The notes under the pieces: model-generated
Databases searched by the model: none
Seen by the model: only the letters and a program-made list of their open reading frames with translations
What the model was told of the DNA's origin: nothing
In this document: positions 12,901 through 25,728 of the stretch, piece by piece
How the letters are laid out: each line of letters begins with the position of its first letter
How positions within the stretch are numbered: the stretch's first letter is position 1
Made by a program: the position numbers and the translations under genes
Source of the DNA: Serilophus lunatus
Taxonomy: Eukaryota; Chordata; Aves; Passeriformes; Eurylaimidae
NCBI GenBank assembly: GCA_013399895.1
Contig: VXBA01003072.1
Span: 125,466 to 189,465 of the forward strand
Direction: 5' to 3'
DNA: 64,000 nucleotides

Positions 12901-13721
12901 TTCTTCTATCACAACATCAAATCAATGAAAATATGTTTTATTTTGTTTTGATTTGTTTTTAAATAATCTTCCCTGTTTAATAATACCACTGGAATCATAG
13001 GAGCTCAAATTCACTGGATAGAAATGTATGCTCAATAAATTTTCAGTGGAACTGTCCTTGGGAACAGTCTTAGTTTAAATTACTATAAGAGGGATAAAAA
13101 ATGTATTTCCTGTGTCCCCTTATCCTGCCAGGTCCTACCTCTATTATTTTTTATACTTTCAGTCTTAAAATACCTCTCTTATGTACAGACTGGGTAGCAT
13201 GATCTACTGAAGAAGTCAATTAAATGCTTCACAAGATGAGAAAACCCAGGTAAATTACAAAGAAAGTTGTTCTTTGTCAATGTTGTAATTATTTATCCAA
13301 GCCTTATAGACATGATTGTTTGTCCATACAGATTTTACATACCACTATTTTCATACTGCCTTTTAGAAAATTTAAAAATTCTGTGATAAATAATTGCAAA
13401 CAATTTATTGAACCTGGCATGTTTATAAAATCTTATATTCTGGCCTGTATTTAGCATTCATTTACTTTCATCACCTGTTGGAAATGAAGTTTTTGAAAAA
13501 TTTAGATCAACCAGGTAAATTCAATCAAAATTCCCAACATCTTCTCTCTAGATCATCCCAGTTTAGTACTTTGGCACATGATAATCTTCCTTTGGTTACT
13601 GTGGAGTGATGAGTGCATAGGTAATCCCGTGTCATCTACTACATGGATCTTATATTGAAGAAAGAAAATTATTGATCCTTTTCTGCATTTGCAAAACTGC
13701 CCTGAAGATCTCAGGGAATGG

Positions 13722-13754
13722 CATATATAAATAAATAAATATATATATATATAT
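13722..13754. repeat. TAAA / TA simple repeat
   Basis: A run of AAAT units passes directly into (TA)8 or so. This is a compound microsatellite and likely polymorphic. Confidence 0.9.
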
Positions 13755-15534
13755 TTCAAAGTCAGATTTTCATGTTAAATGCTTCTCTCTGCATTAAAGA
13801 GGTTGTAAGGCCCTTGGAATGAAAGACCAGAGTCATTAGAATTGTATTCAGCGATTAAAAATTGTGGCCAATCTTTAATTTGTAGTCAAAAATTGTGAAA
13901 GCTTTAGTTTGAATGTGAGGTTTGACTGCTATGTCCTCCTCTTCAGAACAATACTTTGATTCGTATCTTTCTTTTTTAGACAAGTACTACATATTACATG
14001 TTGGAATCCACATATGTAAGCATATTGCTGCCATCATATGGTTAGATACTTATTTGTCAGAAAGGTATAATGAAAGCACTTCTCCATTTTAAAAGAAAGA
14101 TTTGTATGTAAGGAAGTATAAAGTTGCACAGTGAAGTAGTAATGAGTGTAGTAAAGTTTCTAATCCTGTAACAGCTCTGCCTGTCTTGGAGGTTGAAATA
14201 CATTGTCTCCTGAAGCTAAATGAGTAAGATCTGTGTGATCCATACAAGGTGACATAAAGATAATGTACATAAACATTAGTCAGAAAATATACCGTGAGAG
14301 AGAAATTAGTGGGAGTTTTGCCTGAATAAAAAAGTGACTAAAATCTAGGAAAAGCTGTCAGAACTTATCCCAGGTGGTTGCAGAAGTGATCATGTCAGTG
14401 TGTTAGAGTGTGTTAAATCAAATTCACTCTTACTCCTTTTGTCTCTGATCATCTACTTTTTGGAGCTTCTCATGCAGCTTCCATCAATTCAGATGTTGGC
14501 AGTCTTTGACTGATTTTTAAAAATGAAATAAATTGTCTTTTCAATCCCAGGCCTGTATTTGTGCTGGCAGGCACAAGTCTTGCTGAAGCAAATACAATTT
14601 TCCTTTCTCTTTATTTTTCCCATATTGATCATAAGCCTGTCCAATCTGGCAAACACAGTAACAGTGTGGCTAGTAGGAAAAAAAGGAAAGGATGGGATAG
14701 GAAAGGAAGAATATACCCTTATGAATATATTTTATAAAACCTTTACTTGGGTAGGGAAAACTAATGCCAAAATTAATGCAATTTTTGAGCATTTTTGGAA
14801 ATAATAACTATCAGTATGCTGAAAACTGTCAGTATTTGAAAAATACCCACTTTATATCTTTTGACTTTCAGTAGTACAAAATTCCACATGATAAGATTTG
14901 TTAAATTTCTCTCAAATCATCCACCTCATATTAATTTCTACAGCATATTACTTATTTTGAAATAATTCTACAGGTAGTCACAAATTTAGGGTTAAAATAG
15001 ATTATTCATAATATTGTGGGAAATACAGCTAGGACAGTTGCTTAGCCATCATAAAATGGAGTCTGACCCCATAATTGTAATAAACAGCAGAAGAAAATTT
15101 GATAGAAAGGACTCTAATTAAATATTCTGGCCCATCAGTGTAATGAACTTTATAAAAAATAGTGTAGCTTCCCCAGCTATAAAATTAGGATGTATCATTT
15201 CCAGGTGAGCTGCTTTGTATTGTTCCAGAATTTCAGAGCAGATCAGCAAAACAGTATATTCAAAGGAGATTTTAATCCTAAATAAAACTGCCAGATTGCA
15301 CTAGACAACAAAGATAAACCTGGTTCTCATATATATTGGAAACAGATGTTGAAAGGATGTAACAATTTTATAAACACAAGTTTGAAATTACTACATTGCT
15401 CATAAGTGATGAAATAAAAAGTGCAGATTCTCCTAACTATGCAGGGTTTTATTAATTCAAAGAAAGGAATGACAGGAGAAAAAAACAAACATCTCAGTGG
15501 TTGTGTTCTTTCCCTGTAGGAGGATTTATTTCAC

Positions 15535-15586
15535 CTTTTTTTTTTGTTTTTCTTGGGTTTTTTTTGTTGTTGTTTTTTTTTTTTTA
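15535..15586. repeat. T-rich tract with TTG units
   Basis: About 50 bases of almost pure T with a few G and C interruptions and a TTGTTGTTG stretch. It may be the remnant of a poly-A tail read on the opposite strand, but no retrotransposed body is recognisable beside it. Confidence 0.85.
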
Positions 15587-18500
15587 ATTCATGGAGTTGA
15601 AATCTGAAGCTGGTTTTGCACCTTCCATTGTCTGAGAAGTCTCATGCAGTGGCACAGGCCAGAAGTCTTCTGTGTCACAGGTATCTTTACCATTTGTGTT
15701 TAATACGACTTACAGAAAAGCAGAAAGCTATAAAGGAAGACTATGAAGTCTCTAACATTTATCATACAACTCAAAGTCCTAAATCTGCCTCCTGTGGAGG
15801 GCAGTAGGAGGGGAAAGCAGGTCATTCCGAAGCTGAGGATATGTGGGTAACTTTCTTTCTTTCAAGTCAAGAAGGGTTTTCTAAGAGTATTTCTGCTGAG
15901 ACAACCTTTGGTGACTTGGCCCAAAAATATATATAATATTTGTATAATATATACAGTGTATTTACTGAGGCCACTTGGGACTCACAACCAACACCTTAGA
16001 GCAAAAATCAATTTCTTATATTCCAATTAGGAATCATTCCACTGCAAGGAGCAGCAGCTCTTCTTCTGGTCTGCTGTGTTTTGTAGGATTTTGGATTGCA
16101 CCCCATATAGTTTACCTTGAAGTAATCCAATCCTGAGGTATGAAAGGAAGGATCTTCACAGGAAATTTCACAGTCAAAGGTAATGTTCCAAGCATTTTTA
16201 GTAGCTTCTCTTTGCATGATCAGAGAGCAGCTGGTATCCAGCATAACCACAGATTTGCAATACATGAGTATGGAACAGTGAAACAGTGAAGGATTTAGTG
16301 GTTTTACAATTCAGTTGCAATGCCCAGCCATGCCATCAATTTAATCCTTGTTGCTTGGAATGAATCAGCAAGTTTTCATCCTTCTGCAGTATCCCCAGAC
16401 TTTTGGCAAGACACTACTACTGCACTGATTGCTAGAGGAGTGATAAAATTGTGATAACATCCCAGAAACAATTCCTGGATTCTATTTCTCCCTCTCACCC
16501 AGCTGTCTCAAGTGCACACTGAACAGGAAAGGTGACAATGCAGATCTCCGATGTATTCCCCTCTCAGAGTTAAGGGGAAGGAAATTAATTTTACACAAGA
16601 CATTCTGGGAAAAGCAAATTGAGAGAGAAAGCACCAATTCAAAAGCAAAGTTCATGACTGTTGTGTGGTATGAAAGTTAGTTGAACTTGGAAGAGAAGTC
16701 TTGCAGTGTTATCATAGACATGGAGTCATAATTCAGCCTCAGATTGATGGAACCAGTGCAATTTCCATCCCATCCCTTTGCAAATAGAGGAACTGAGAAG
16801 GATCAAGGGGGAATTTTCTTTGCCACAGGTTTTGATGTGATTTTAATGGAAGATAAAATGCAAATAATAGGTTGATACTTAATCAGGGCACTCAGCATCA
16901 AGTGACTATTGTTCTTTGTTGCAAAAACTGTTTCTGCATATATCTCACACGCATAAAATTGAGTTGAAAGGCTTAAAGGATCATGTAGGATAATGAAATG
17001 ATAAAATACTCAAACTAAGGGACTGTCAGAATTTTGGGTCACCTTTTGAATGGCCATTGAGATAATGAGATTAAGGACCATATTGTTTTTTATTTTCTCC
17101 AGAGGAATCTATGTCTCATTGAGAACAAAGGGTGGACAGACTACAGTTAATGAACAGGCATGGAGCATTTATAGTACAGAGTTTCTTCAGCAGGTGATTT
17201 CACTTATTGCAACCTGTTGGATCTGTGATATAAAACCAGAATTGGTCATTTCTCTCTGTCTTTTCTGTTTAATATTCATGCCTACTCTTTACAAATACTT
17301 CACAAATATTTGTGGTATTATTTTCACAATATCTCAGAGAACACAGTATTATAAGTAGAGAACAAGGGCACAAAGATATCGAGGTCACAAGTTTTCAGTG
17401 ATGGTGTGGGTCAGACCTTGCATGCCTGGGAATACATCTTTCCAGAGCAAGCATAAAGAGCTATCTGCAACTTAATGTGTTCAAGCACAAGTCCCATACG
17501 TATCAGGTATGGTCTTGAGCTTTAGGCATTTCTATAAATCAGGCAGACCCCTAAAAAATGGAGAATATACTTGCAGATCGTCTGGAAGAGACAGATTTAA
17601 GTCAGCTGTCTGATATTACATGGGAAGTAGTAGAGTCTAGAAGAGAATCCCTCAGGTCAGTGTCTGATATTCATTAAGGCACTTACACTGTGTTCTCTGC
17701 CTTATGACTCCCTTGCTTTGGCCATTACACTCGAAAAAACTTGGGATCTTGTGTATAACTAATTCTTTAACTAGGTAATTAAATATGATATTGCAACTAA
17801 GTATTTGGTGGCCAAATGAAGGTTTCATAAATAATTCTAGTTTGGACTTTTCATAAATGTTAACATTTGACATTATGACCATAATGCATAATTGCCATGT
17901 AGTGTTTTATTTCTTCCTAATTTCTGAAGAAATGAACTGGAAAAAAGTACTGTATTCTGGCAGCATATGAAATGTCAGCAGGATTGGAACCTAGATCCAC
18001 TGTACTGCTTTGCTCTGAATAAGCTGACAAGGGTAATTGATTGCAGGATGACTAACCATTGTCTAGGTGAACCAGCATAAACAGAAAGAATATATTTTTT
18101 CTACCAAAGTAAGAACACGATGCCTGCTCATTCCTGCTTTCACTCAGGAACAGTCTCTTTGCCTTCCCCTGGGATTTTTTATTCCAGACTGACTTTCCTT
18201 GTCTGGCTTCTGAAAGACCCAGCTGGTATTCACTGGACCAGTTGTCCAGCAGTCTTTTTTCCTCATCCAGCACACTGGGAATGTCTAAGCCCAGCCTTCC
18301 TCCTAAACGCTTCAGTTGTAGCCTCAGGGAGCTCCAATTCCAAGATTATGGGAATGATGCTTATCAATCCCTTTTTCTCCTATGCCCAGGCCTCAGTAAT
18401 TTTCTCCTAGTGTCTCTTTCTTTCCTGTCAAAGGCTAGCTCAATATTACTGTCTTCTTTAAGCTTTCACAACTTAAACCCTCTTCTTCTCCTCACGGTGT

Positions 18501-21500
18501 ATTTAAACATCCTCCTTCCCTCTCCCTGCCTTTGCTTGCTTGAAGGAAAAAATGTCTCTCCAGGTACCTGAACCTGACCTATATGACTGACAAAAAGCAA
18601 TGCTGGCAAATGAAAGAATCTGGCCCCTGGTTTTCATTCCAGCGTATCTCTGTTTCCCAGAGGATCTGTAAATAGATAATCTTGGGGTTTAGGTTGTGTG
18701 CCTTTTGTTTGTTTGTTTTTCCTCTATGCATTTTGATCAACTTTCTTTTTTTTACTACAGTCAGCACTATTTTGGCTTATCTGTTTTCTGACATGTACAG
18801 AACACTTTGCTGTGGAGTAAAAATGCATTCTCAAGTAGATACAATCATACTTTGATTTCTGCCTCATGCTGTAAGTTTGAGCAGGACTGGTTCTATCAGT
18901 CCTTCCAGCCCCCACCTTTACTGCAAAGAGAATAAGATTTTACATGCAGAATAATAGTCTAAGTTAGAGGCAATGGAATGTTTTGCCATTATGGGATTAT
19001 GGTTTTAAGGAGGTGCAAAGAATTCCCACAGACAAAACCTGGTGATTAATTGGGTACTGTTGGTCTTTGGTGTTTTTAATTTAGGCTTTCAGAGATTAAT
19101 TAGTCCTGCTGCCCTGTGATAAATAATCTTTCTTCATCACAAAATACTATTTGTAGCCTTTGAGCCTGTATACTACTTAGTTATGGAATTAAAGCAAAAG
19201 AAATCTTGTATTTGGGAGCATTGGCCAGTGCATTTAGAGAAATTCTCAACACAATTGCATTGAAAAACTCTCCTTGCCTAATTTTTGTTACTGTTATTTT
19301 TAAGTGAATGCAGTGTTATTATCTGGTTGATAATAAATTAAAGCCCATTTCAGAGGGCTGGCTTTATGAACTCTTTTTTTTTTTCCAAGAGCAGAAGTCC
19401 ATGAACAGCTGGTTGACAGCAACAGGAAGGCCTTTTGGAGAAAGCTGGGGGCAGAGAATGGGAAATGATGTCAAAGTTACTCAACGTTTTCCTCTGCTCC
19501 AGGGGACCAGCCAACTCATCCTTAAAATTACACAGCAGAGTGAGAAAGTGTCCCAATTTATTGTACATCCTGGGCAGGCTTGGCCAGAGCAGGTTCTGTG
19601 GAACCCCACCCCTTTCTTTATTCATGGTAACATTTCATTTGCTTTTGATTGCCTTCCCACATGAAGCAGATGTTTTTATTAAACTCTCCAAGGTGACACA
19701 CAGGTCATTTTCTTGGGTGGTTACTGTTAATTCAAAATTCAACAATGTGTGTTAGTAATATCCTTCCAACACACCTTATTTTGAATTTTCCATCATGAAC
19801 TTCCTCTGCCATTGTGCTGCCTGATTGCCTAGGTTTGTCTTGACTAACTTAAATGACTGCTCAGTTAAATAATTGTTACTTGTTAAAAAATAGTTCCATG
19901 GCGAATCGTGCCACCATGCTAATTACGCCCTTTTCCAGAACAGGGATGAATATAGTGAAGTTCTGTTATTCTTACAGTGTTCTGCTGCTAACCATAACCA
20001 TTGCCATATTGAAAACCGACCCTTTTATTCTCTTCTGTTCTCTTTCAGCCATTTTGTGATCAGAACACAACTCCAACTCCCACCTTACAACCTCCCAGTT
20101 TCCTTACTGGTCTCTTGCGAGGTATATTGTCAAAAGTGCTTTAAAAATCCCAATACATTATGTCAGTGAAACAATTCTTGTTCCTCATCCAGTTGAATTC
20201 TCACAAATGTTCTCTGAAAGCTCTCAAAATGCACTAATCTAATTCAGAAAAGGAGTCAGGAATGCTAGTAAATTATGGTTGACTTGCTTGTTTTTAGTAG
20301 TTGGCAGACAGTATTGATGCTGTGTCTGGCCCTTAGCCATTCATATTCCTGTCAGAAAAATTAGCAGCATTAATTGTTGCTCTGGGATTCTGCGGAATCC
20401 CAAACAGTTTCCGGTACCAAAGGGAGGCAAAAAGCTCTCCCTGCACACCTGTTCTGTCTGGGAACTCCATGTTCTGGGCAGGGGTAGCAATGGAGATGCT
20501 GGGCTGGAGGTCAAAGAGCACTTTGAGAAACTGGATGAGGTCAAAACTCTGTGTGAAGTGAGTCCCATCACATCCCAGTGTCTGCCTTCCTGCTGCCAGA
20601 AAACCTTAATTGATTCCATGGAAATCCTCTCACAGCTGACCCAACCTCTTCACTGCCAGTTTTGTATGTCTGGGGGACAGGAAGTATTTTTGGCAGGGAG
20701 AAGACTGAGAACATGCTGGAGGTACTAGAGGGAAAGTGCTGTTGAAAAGAACTGAAAATATTTTATTGGAGTTTTTAAATTGATGGCGAGGGGAAAGGAA
20801 AGGAAGCAGATTCTTCAAAGATAAGATGCTAGATAGGAATGATGGTATGATCTTTATTGCTAAGAGACAAAATAATCTTTAAGGAGAATGCCTTTTACTG
20901 TCTACATGACCAAGTTCCATTCAGCCTTTTGAGTTTCCAGCACTGAGTTGACATTGCCCATCTCCCTCAAAGAATCTGGCCTGGAATATCTGCATCATAT
21001 CAGAGTGACCTGAAGAAGCAGTCACAGCTCTTTTAAAATTTCATTGTCACTCATCAGTCTGCACATTTGCTCTATAAACTCTCCTAGCTGCACCAAATGC
21101 ATATATTCTGAGCAAACCTCCAAAGGCAATAACTTCATATCATGGAAATAATTGCCAGCGAGTCATATTATACTTCCTGCCTGTTCATATCAACCCTATT
21201 TTTCCAAAATGTGAATGTTATAGTGCTGCTTAATAGAGTCTAAGAGATGGTGAAAATTTCTATTTTATCTTGGCAGAGAAGAACAGAATCACTGCCACAC
21301 TCATAGAACTACTTTAAAATGAGTGTGTGATCCAAACACTGTTATAAACTGTAAGGTGAAAATTGGTTAGACTGGGAAGCTCTTTCCTTGTACTTCTTGC
21401 CATGGTGATATCAGGAAACACTTCTTTCACATTTCATATGTTTGCTGTTCCTATTAAGTAAATTTTCCTACAGATGGAAAATTATCTTTTATTTAATGTA

Positions 21501-22043
21501 AATTTGGATGATACACTAATCAAGTTTCATCACTAATGTCTCATGGAAGCAGTTAAAAGCATGAGGGTTAAAGTCGGGCCTCTCTTGTGCTGAGGGGAGT
21601 TGCACCATCCATGGCTTTTGAAATGCTATTTATCAGGGGATCAGACTTTGAGTGGTTCCTCTGCAGTGATGTCAGGCAGGAGCAATGCCATTGAGGTTCT
21701 TCACATAGTGCCAAAGCAAAGTGGATGAGAACCAGTGCAAAGCACAGCTATTGACTCAGTGGCATTTGTTTTTCTTTACTAAGGCATCTGCAGTTTTGTC
21801 AATAAGAGGCACAATGAATTAGTGTTTGTTGAAATATTTGTTGCCCTATGTTACACATTACTGGCAGAGGAGCTGAAGCACCAAACCAGCTTGGGAACAT
21901 CCCTGTCATGCTGCAGGCAATGGCTATGATGGATTTTCAAATGCCCTTTATCTCTTTTATTCTTGTTTTAACATAGGCTTTTTTCATGGCCCACAGATGG
22001 CACCTGAAAGTACAGTATCTGTTCCAAAAGAAATTCCAGGCTC

Positions 22044-22057
22044 TTTTTTTTTTTTTT
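22044..22057. repeat. Poly-T tract (T14)
   Basis: A homopolymer of 14 T followed by a C/T-rich stretch. Simple low-complexity sequence. Confidence 0.9.
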
Positions 22058-22186
22058 CCCTCCTCATCTTCTTCCAAGAGAAAAAAAGTACACATACTTT
22101 TTGTGAGTTATGGCCTTATGTGGGACACCACCCACAACCTCACCCTTTTTTCCCCTTCCATGGATAATCTTTTCACAGGGTGGAGA

Positions 22187-22205
22187 GGGGATGGGATGGG
22201 ATGGG
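22187..22205 (+). repeat. (ATGGG)n tandem repeat with G-quadruplex pattern
   Basis: GGGG-AT-GGG-AT-GGG-AT-GGG is four units of a five-base repeat. The four G-runs are separated by two-base loops, a compact G-quadruplex arrangement. It is followed by an A-run. The G-rich strand is the plus strand. Confidence 0.85.
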
Positions 22206-25200
22206 AAAAAAAGAGTTGCTTTCATGTTTTCTAGCAATGATTTTGTCTACAACTATTTCCTTCTTGACTTCTTACTCACTGTTTATGAAATCTCCCTGTA
22301 CTTTAACAATAGTATTGTTGCCACAGCTGCACTGATTATATTTCCCTAACTTCTCTCATTTTGGGGCTTGGAATCAGTGTGGTTTGTTTTCATACATGGT
22401 AACTTGGAAGAGCCTATAATAACATTACAGAAATCCTTGATAATATAATTGTAATGTGCACACACACTACTTTCCCTTCTCTTTTGTCTTCAGAATCAAA
22501 TACCTAATTTGTTGCTTTGGGTTTTTTTTAATGCTCTGTCTACAACAAAATGGGAAGAGCTGATTCCAGATAGTAACATTACAAAATGTAGATCTTTAAC
22601 AAGCATATTAATAAGGGGTCAGTGAATTTGATTCTTGTTTGTGCTAAAACCTGGATGAGCACTTCTGCAAGGCAAAGGATCTTGGCAATGCAAGGTTCAT
22701 CCCCACATGGCTGAGGTTCAGCCTTTGGACTTCAGGACAGGACCCCCTTTGCTGGAACACCACTTAATGTTCTTGATGTCCTTAAATAAGAAGAATGTGC
22801 ATTAGATATGCCAGATTAAAAAGTCCTTCATTTGCTGGGTTATCATCTGGAGGCTTGTAGGTGTATGTACTGAACAGCTACTGCAAAAAAAAGCTTCCCA
22901 GCACAAAAGTATGGATTATGGGACATTCATGTAGATATATTAGGTAATGCAACAGGACCTTCTCACATTTAGATTGCATCAGATACCTGTGCAAGTCCTG
23001 ACACACTGTATACTTTCCATTGTTTCCAGGGCTGATTAGTGCTGGCAGAAGATGTCTCACTGACAGTCAGGGACACAAACATTTCCTCAACCTGCAAAGC
23101 CCAGATGGGATGAAATGTGGAAGTCAGGACATCACCTTCATGTCCTTATGTGCTGCACACATACTCACAGAGGGTTTTAAGGGACTGATGCAGAGCATGA
23201 GTGGGGTACACATGTTTTGAGCTGCCCTGCTCCAAGCCAGCCCTTAGACCCTAAATGTAGATATTGTTGGGCAAGCTGGGCAAGCCCCTTGCTGCCTACA
23301 AGCAAGACAGAAGAAAATATCTTCAAGCATTGTCCTCTGTTAAAAATTACTCTCCTGAGCACTAATGTCACAAAGAAAAGCAAAAGGAATTGCACACTGA
23401 TGGTATTCCATTGTTACCTCTGAGTCAACCAGTCTCAAACAAGTATCTTAGAAGCAAAGCCAACCGGTGGGTATTTTTAATTATCCCATCAATTATTCTA
23501 TTCCTCATATTTTACATAATTAATCCCAATTACAATATTTTTCCTAGCATGTGTGATATAAATAAGGTAGTTATTAAATCCAGAGTTGATGAGCAGCCTT
23601 AACTGTTTGCTTGGCACCATCTGCTTTTGTAGATGCTCCCCATATGACGACTTCTAATGAACTAGAATTGCAGCACTTACAGTTGCTCTTTGTGGTGACA
23701 ATGCATATAATTGATAAGCAGGAGGCAGCATGCTCAAATTCCTGATACATTAAAGGAGAAAGTGAATTTAAAATCCAGAAGACAAGCTTGGGGATTTTTT
23801 GAACCTTGATAGTAATTGCTTTTTGGCACGTAATATTTGAAAGAAGAGCCAAAAACTTTCGAACCAACCCTGGGAAACAAGTATTTTTCAAGGTTAATCG
23901 ATGCTCTCATCATCAAATGCTCTCATGCATTGTCTAGCAGATCCCAAAAACCCTTAACACAATTAAAAAGCAGAATTGTCTGCACAGGCTACAACGGATT
24001 TGTCTCTCAAATAAGTAGATGGTTAGAAAGAATAAGTGTCTGATGTTGAAAGAAAATGTTTGCACCAAACAAATTAGGGAGGTCATCAGTCAAGACTGTT
24101 TAATACCAGTCAAAATAACACCGTCGCAATAGACTGGCAAATTGAACACCAGTTTAAATTATCTTCTGTTGTAAGCATGCAAGGTATATATGCCTAAGGG
24201 AGTCTGTTGCAATTTGCATATGCTTAAATCTATTTCAGATGACGTTTTCATTTTATTTTATGAACAGAGTTTTCTGTTTCTTTTCACACATCAACTTGCC
24301 TCTCACCTTATGGGACATGTTTGTAAGCTGCCAGATGCATGTCTGAAAAGAAGCCATGCTGGTGACTGCAAGCTAAGGCCAAATGATAAACTTCTTGTGA
24401 GATCAATACAATTTTGAGGGATTCTTTATACAAAGTTGCTGGATTTCTATTGAAGTCAAGAGCCTTCTCCTAATAGTGGCATCAAAGTTTACAATTGTGC
24501 ATTGAATGTGCTGCTGTTGTTACTCCAGTGGGAAGAAATTCCCCAGAGCCATACATTTGTAATTTTACACCTGTAATTTATGTCTCAGCCAGGTGCCATG
24601 AGGTTTGAGCATGGCCCCAGTTCACCTATGAACTCTGAGAAATTAATTTGCGTATTTCTCTTGTTGATCCCTAGTTTTGCCAGCATCCATGCTTCCATCT
24701 AGTATTAGGAGCAGAAATACTGAAGCACAGTGAAACACTCAGAGGAGGAAATCATACTGTTTTGTGTGGAAGTACTACTGATTTTTCTTTCCCTAAAATT
24801 TCAAAACTACATGGCCAAGATATCTGGGAAATATGTACTTGTTTAAGTACAAAACTACCAAACTCTCTGATACAGACCAATTAAAATAATATAAGAGAAT
24901 TCATCCTGTAGAGGTGTTACAGATGTTAATATTTAGGTCAAGAGGAATGAGGGCCTCAGTCCTGTAGTCCAGTTTCTTCCTCTTCTGTGCTGAAGAGAAA
25001 GCTATGTGACATCTCTAGGCTGTGTTCTATAATCCTGATGCTGACAACTCAGGGGAATTATTGCAAAATAAGGTAAGGCTCAGTGTGAACCAAAGGGCAT
25101 TGGGAAGTTTCTCTTTACCACTACATTTTTAAAAGCATCCTAGAACTTTGATTCACTGGAAGTTAGGTGCCTTGGTCCCTTTTGTAGTCCCCAGTGTGCC

Positions 25201-25576
25201 CCTCTGAATTTTTGGGTTACTAAACCCCTCAAAGGAAAACACTGATATCTCAGACTTTGGGGCTGTAAATATTTCTGTGTGTGCTCAGCTTTAAGCACAT
25301 AAATTGATTCGTTTATGTTACCTGGTCCCAGATCTAGCAACTCATATGTTTATGCAAAGATATAAATTTTCAAAAGTAAGGAGTTTTATTTTCCCAAAAT
25401 CAAGGAATATTTATGGGAGTTGGGAGTTATGGATTCATTTGCAGCCTTCCTAAGATGTGATATGGCCCATACTCAAAAATGCAACATCATTTGGTGTAGC
25501 TCTTGCAAACAGGATTCAAACTTGAATTCAGATGTTCTGCATCAAATGATAACAACTTCTGCTATTCTGTGCTTCT

Positions 25577-25599
25577 GCTTAATATTAAGCAATTAATTG
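25577..25599. other. Two abutting AT-rich palindromes
   Basis: GCTTAATATTAAGC is a perfect 14-base palindrome. Its last C begins a second perfect palindrome, CAATTAATTG. The TAATTA core is the kind of site bound by homeodomain proteins, but AT-rich palindromes are common by chance in this composition. Confidence 0.5.
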
Positions 25600-25712
25600 T
25601 AATTATTTATACCTTTAATGAGTTACTTGATGAGGAAGACTCAGTTTGCTAATCAGACTAAAAGGAATATTCTCAATGTTTGTCTCTTTTGGTATTTGAA
25701 TGTATTAAAATA

Positions 25713-25728
25713 GTTACCACGTGGTAAC
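25713..25728. promoter_or_regulatory. 16-bp perfect palindrome centred on CACGTG E-box
   Basis: GTTACCACGTGGTAAC reads the same on both strands. The centre is the CACGTG E-box recognised by basic helix-loop-helix-zipper proteins such as USF, MYC/MAX, MITF/TFE and CLOCK/BMAL1. That a factor binds here is inference only. No core promoter is visible nearby, so if functional it would be distal. Confidence 0.4.

Larger units (their letters stand above)
9955..22186. other. Unique AT-rich non-coding DNA, no gene seen
   Basis: About 12 kb without a recognisable gene or interspersed repeat. The longest frames are 118 codons at 19308-19664 and 102 codons at 17050-17358. The second is hydrophobic, but neither shows a domain or splice context that I can identify. 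Low-complexity features are an AT-repeat at 13722-13754 and a T-rich tract at 15535-15586. CR1 and LTR signatures are not visible, but highly diverged repeats could be missed by eye. Confidence 0.7.

Noticed and set aside
17050..17358. A 102-codon hydrophobic plus-strand frame that could look like a small membrane protein
   Set aside because: No family resemblance. Frames of this length are expected by chance in 64 kb of six-frame translation.
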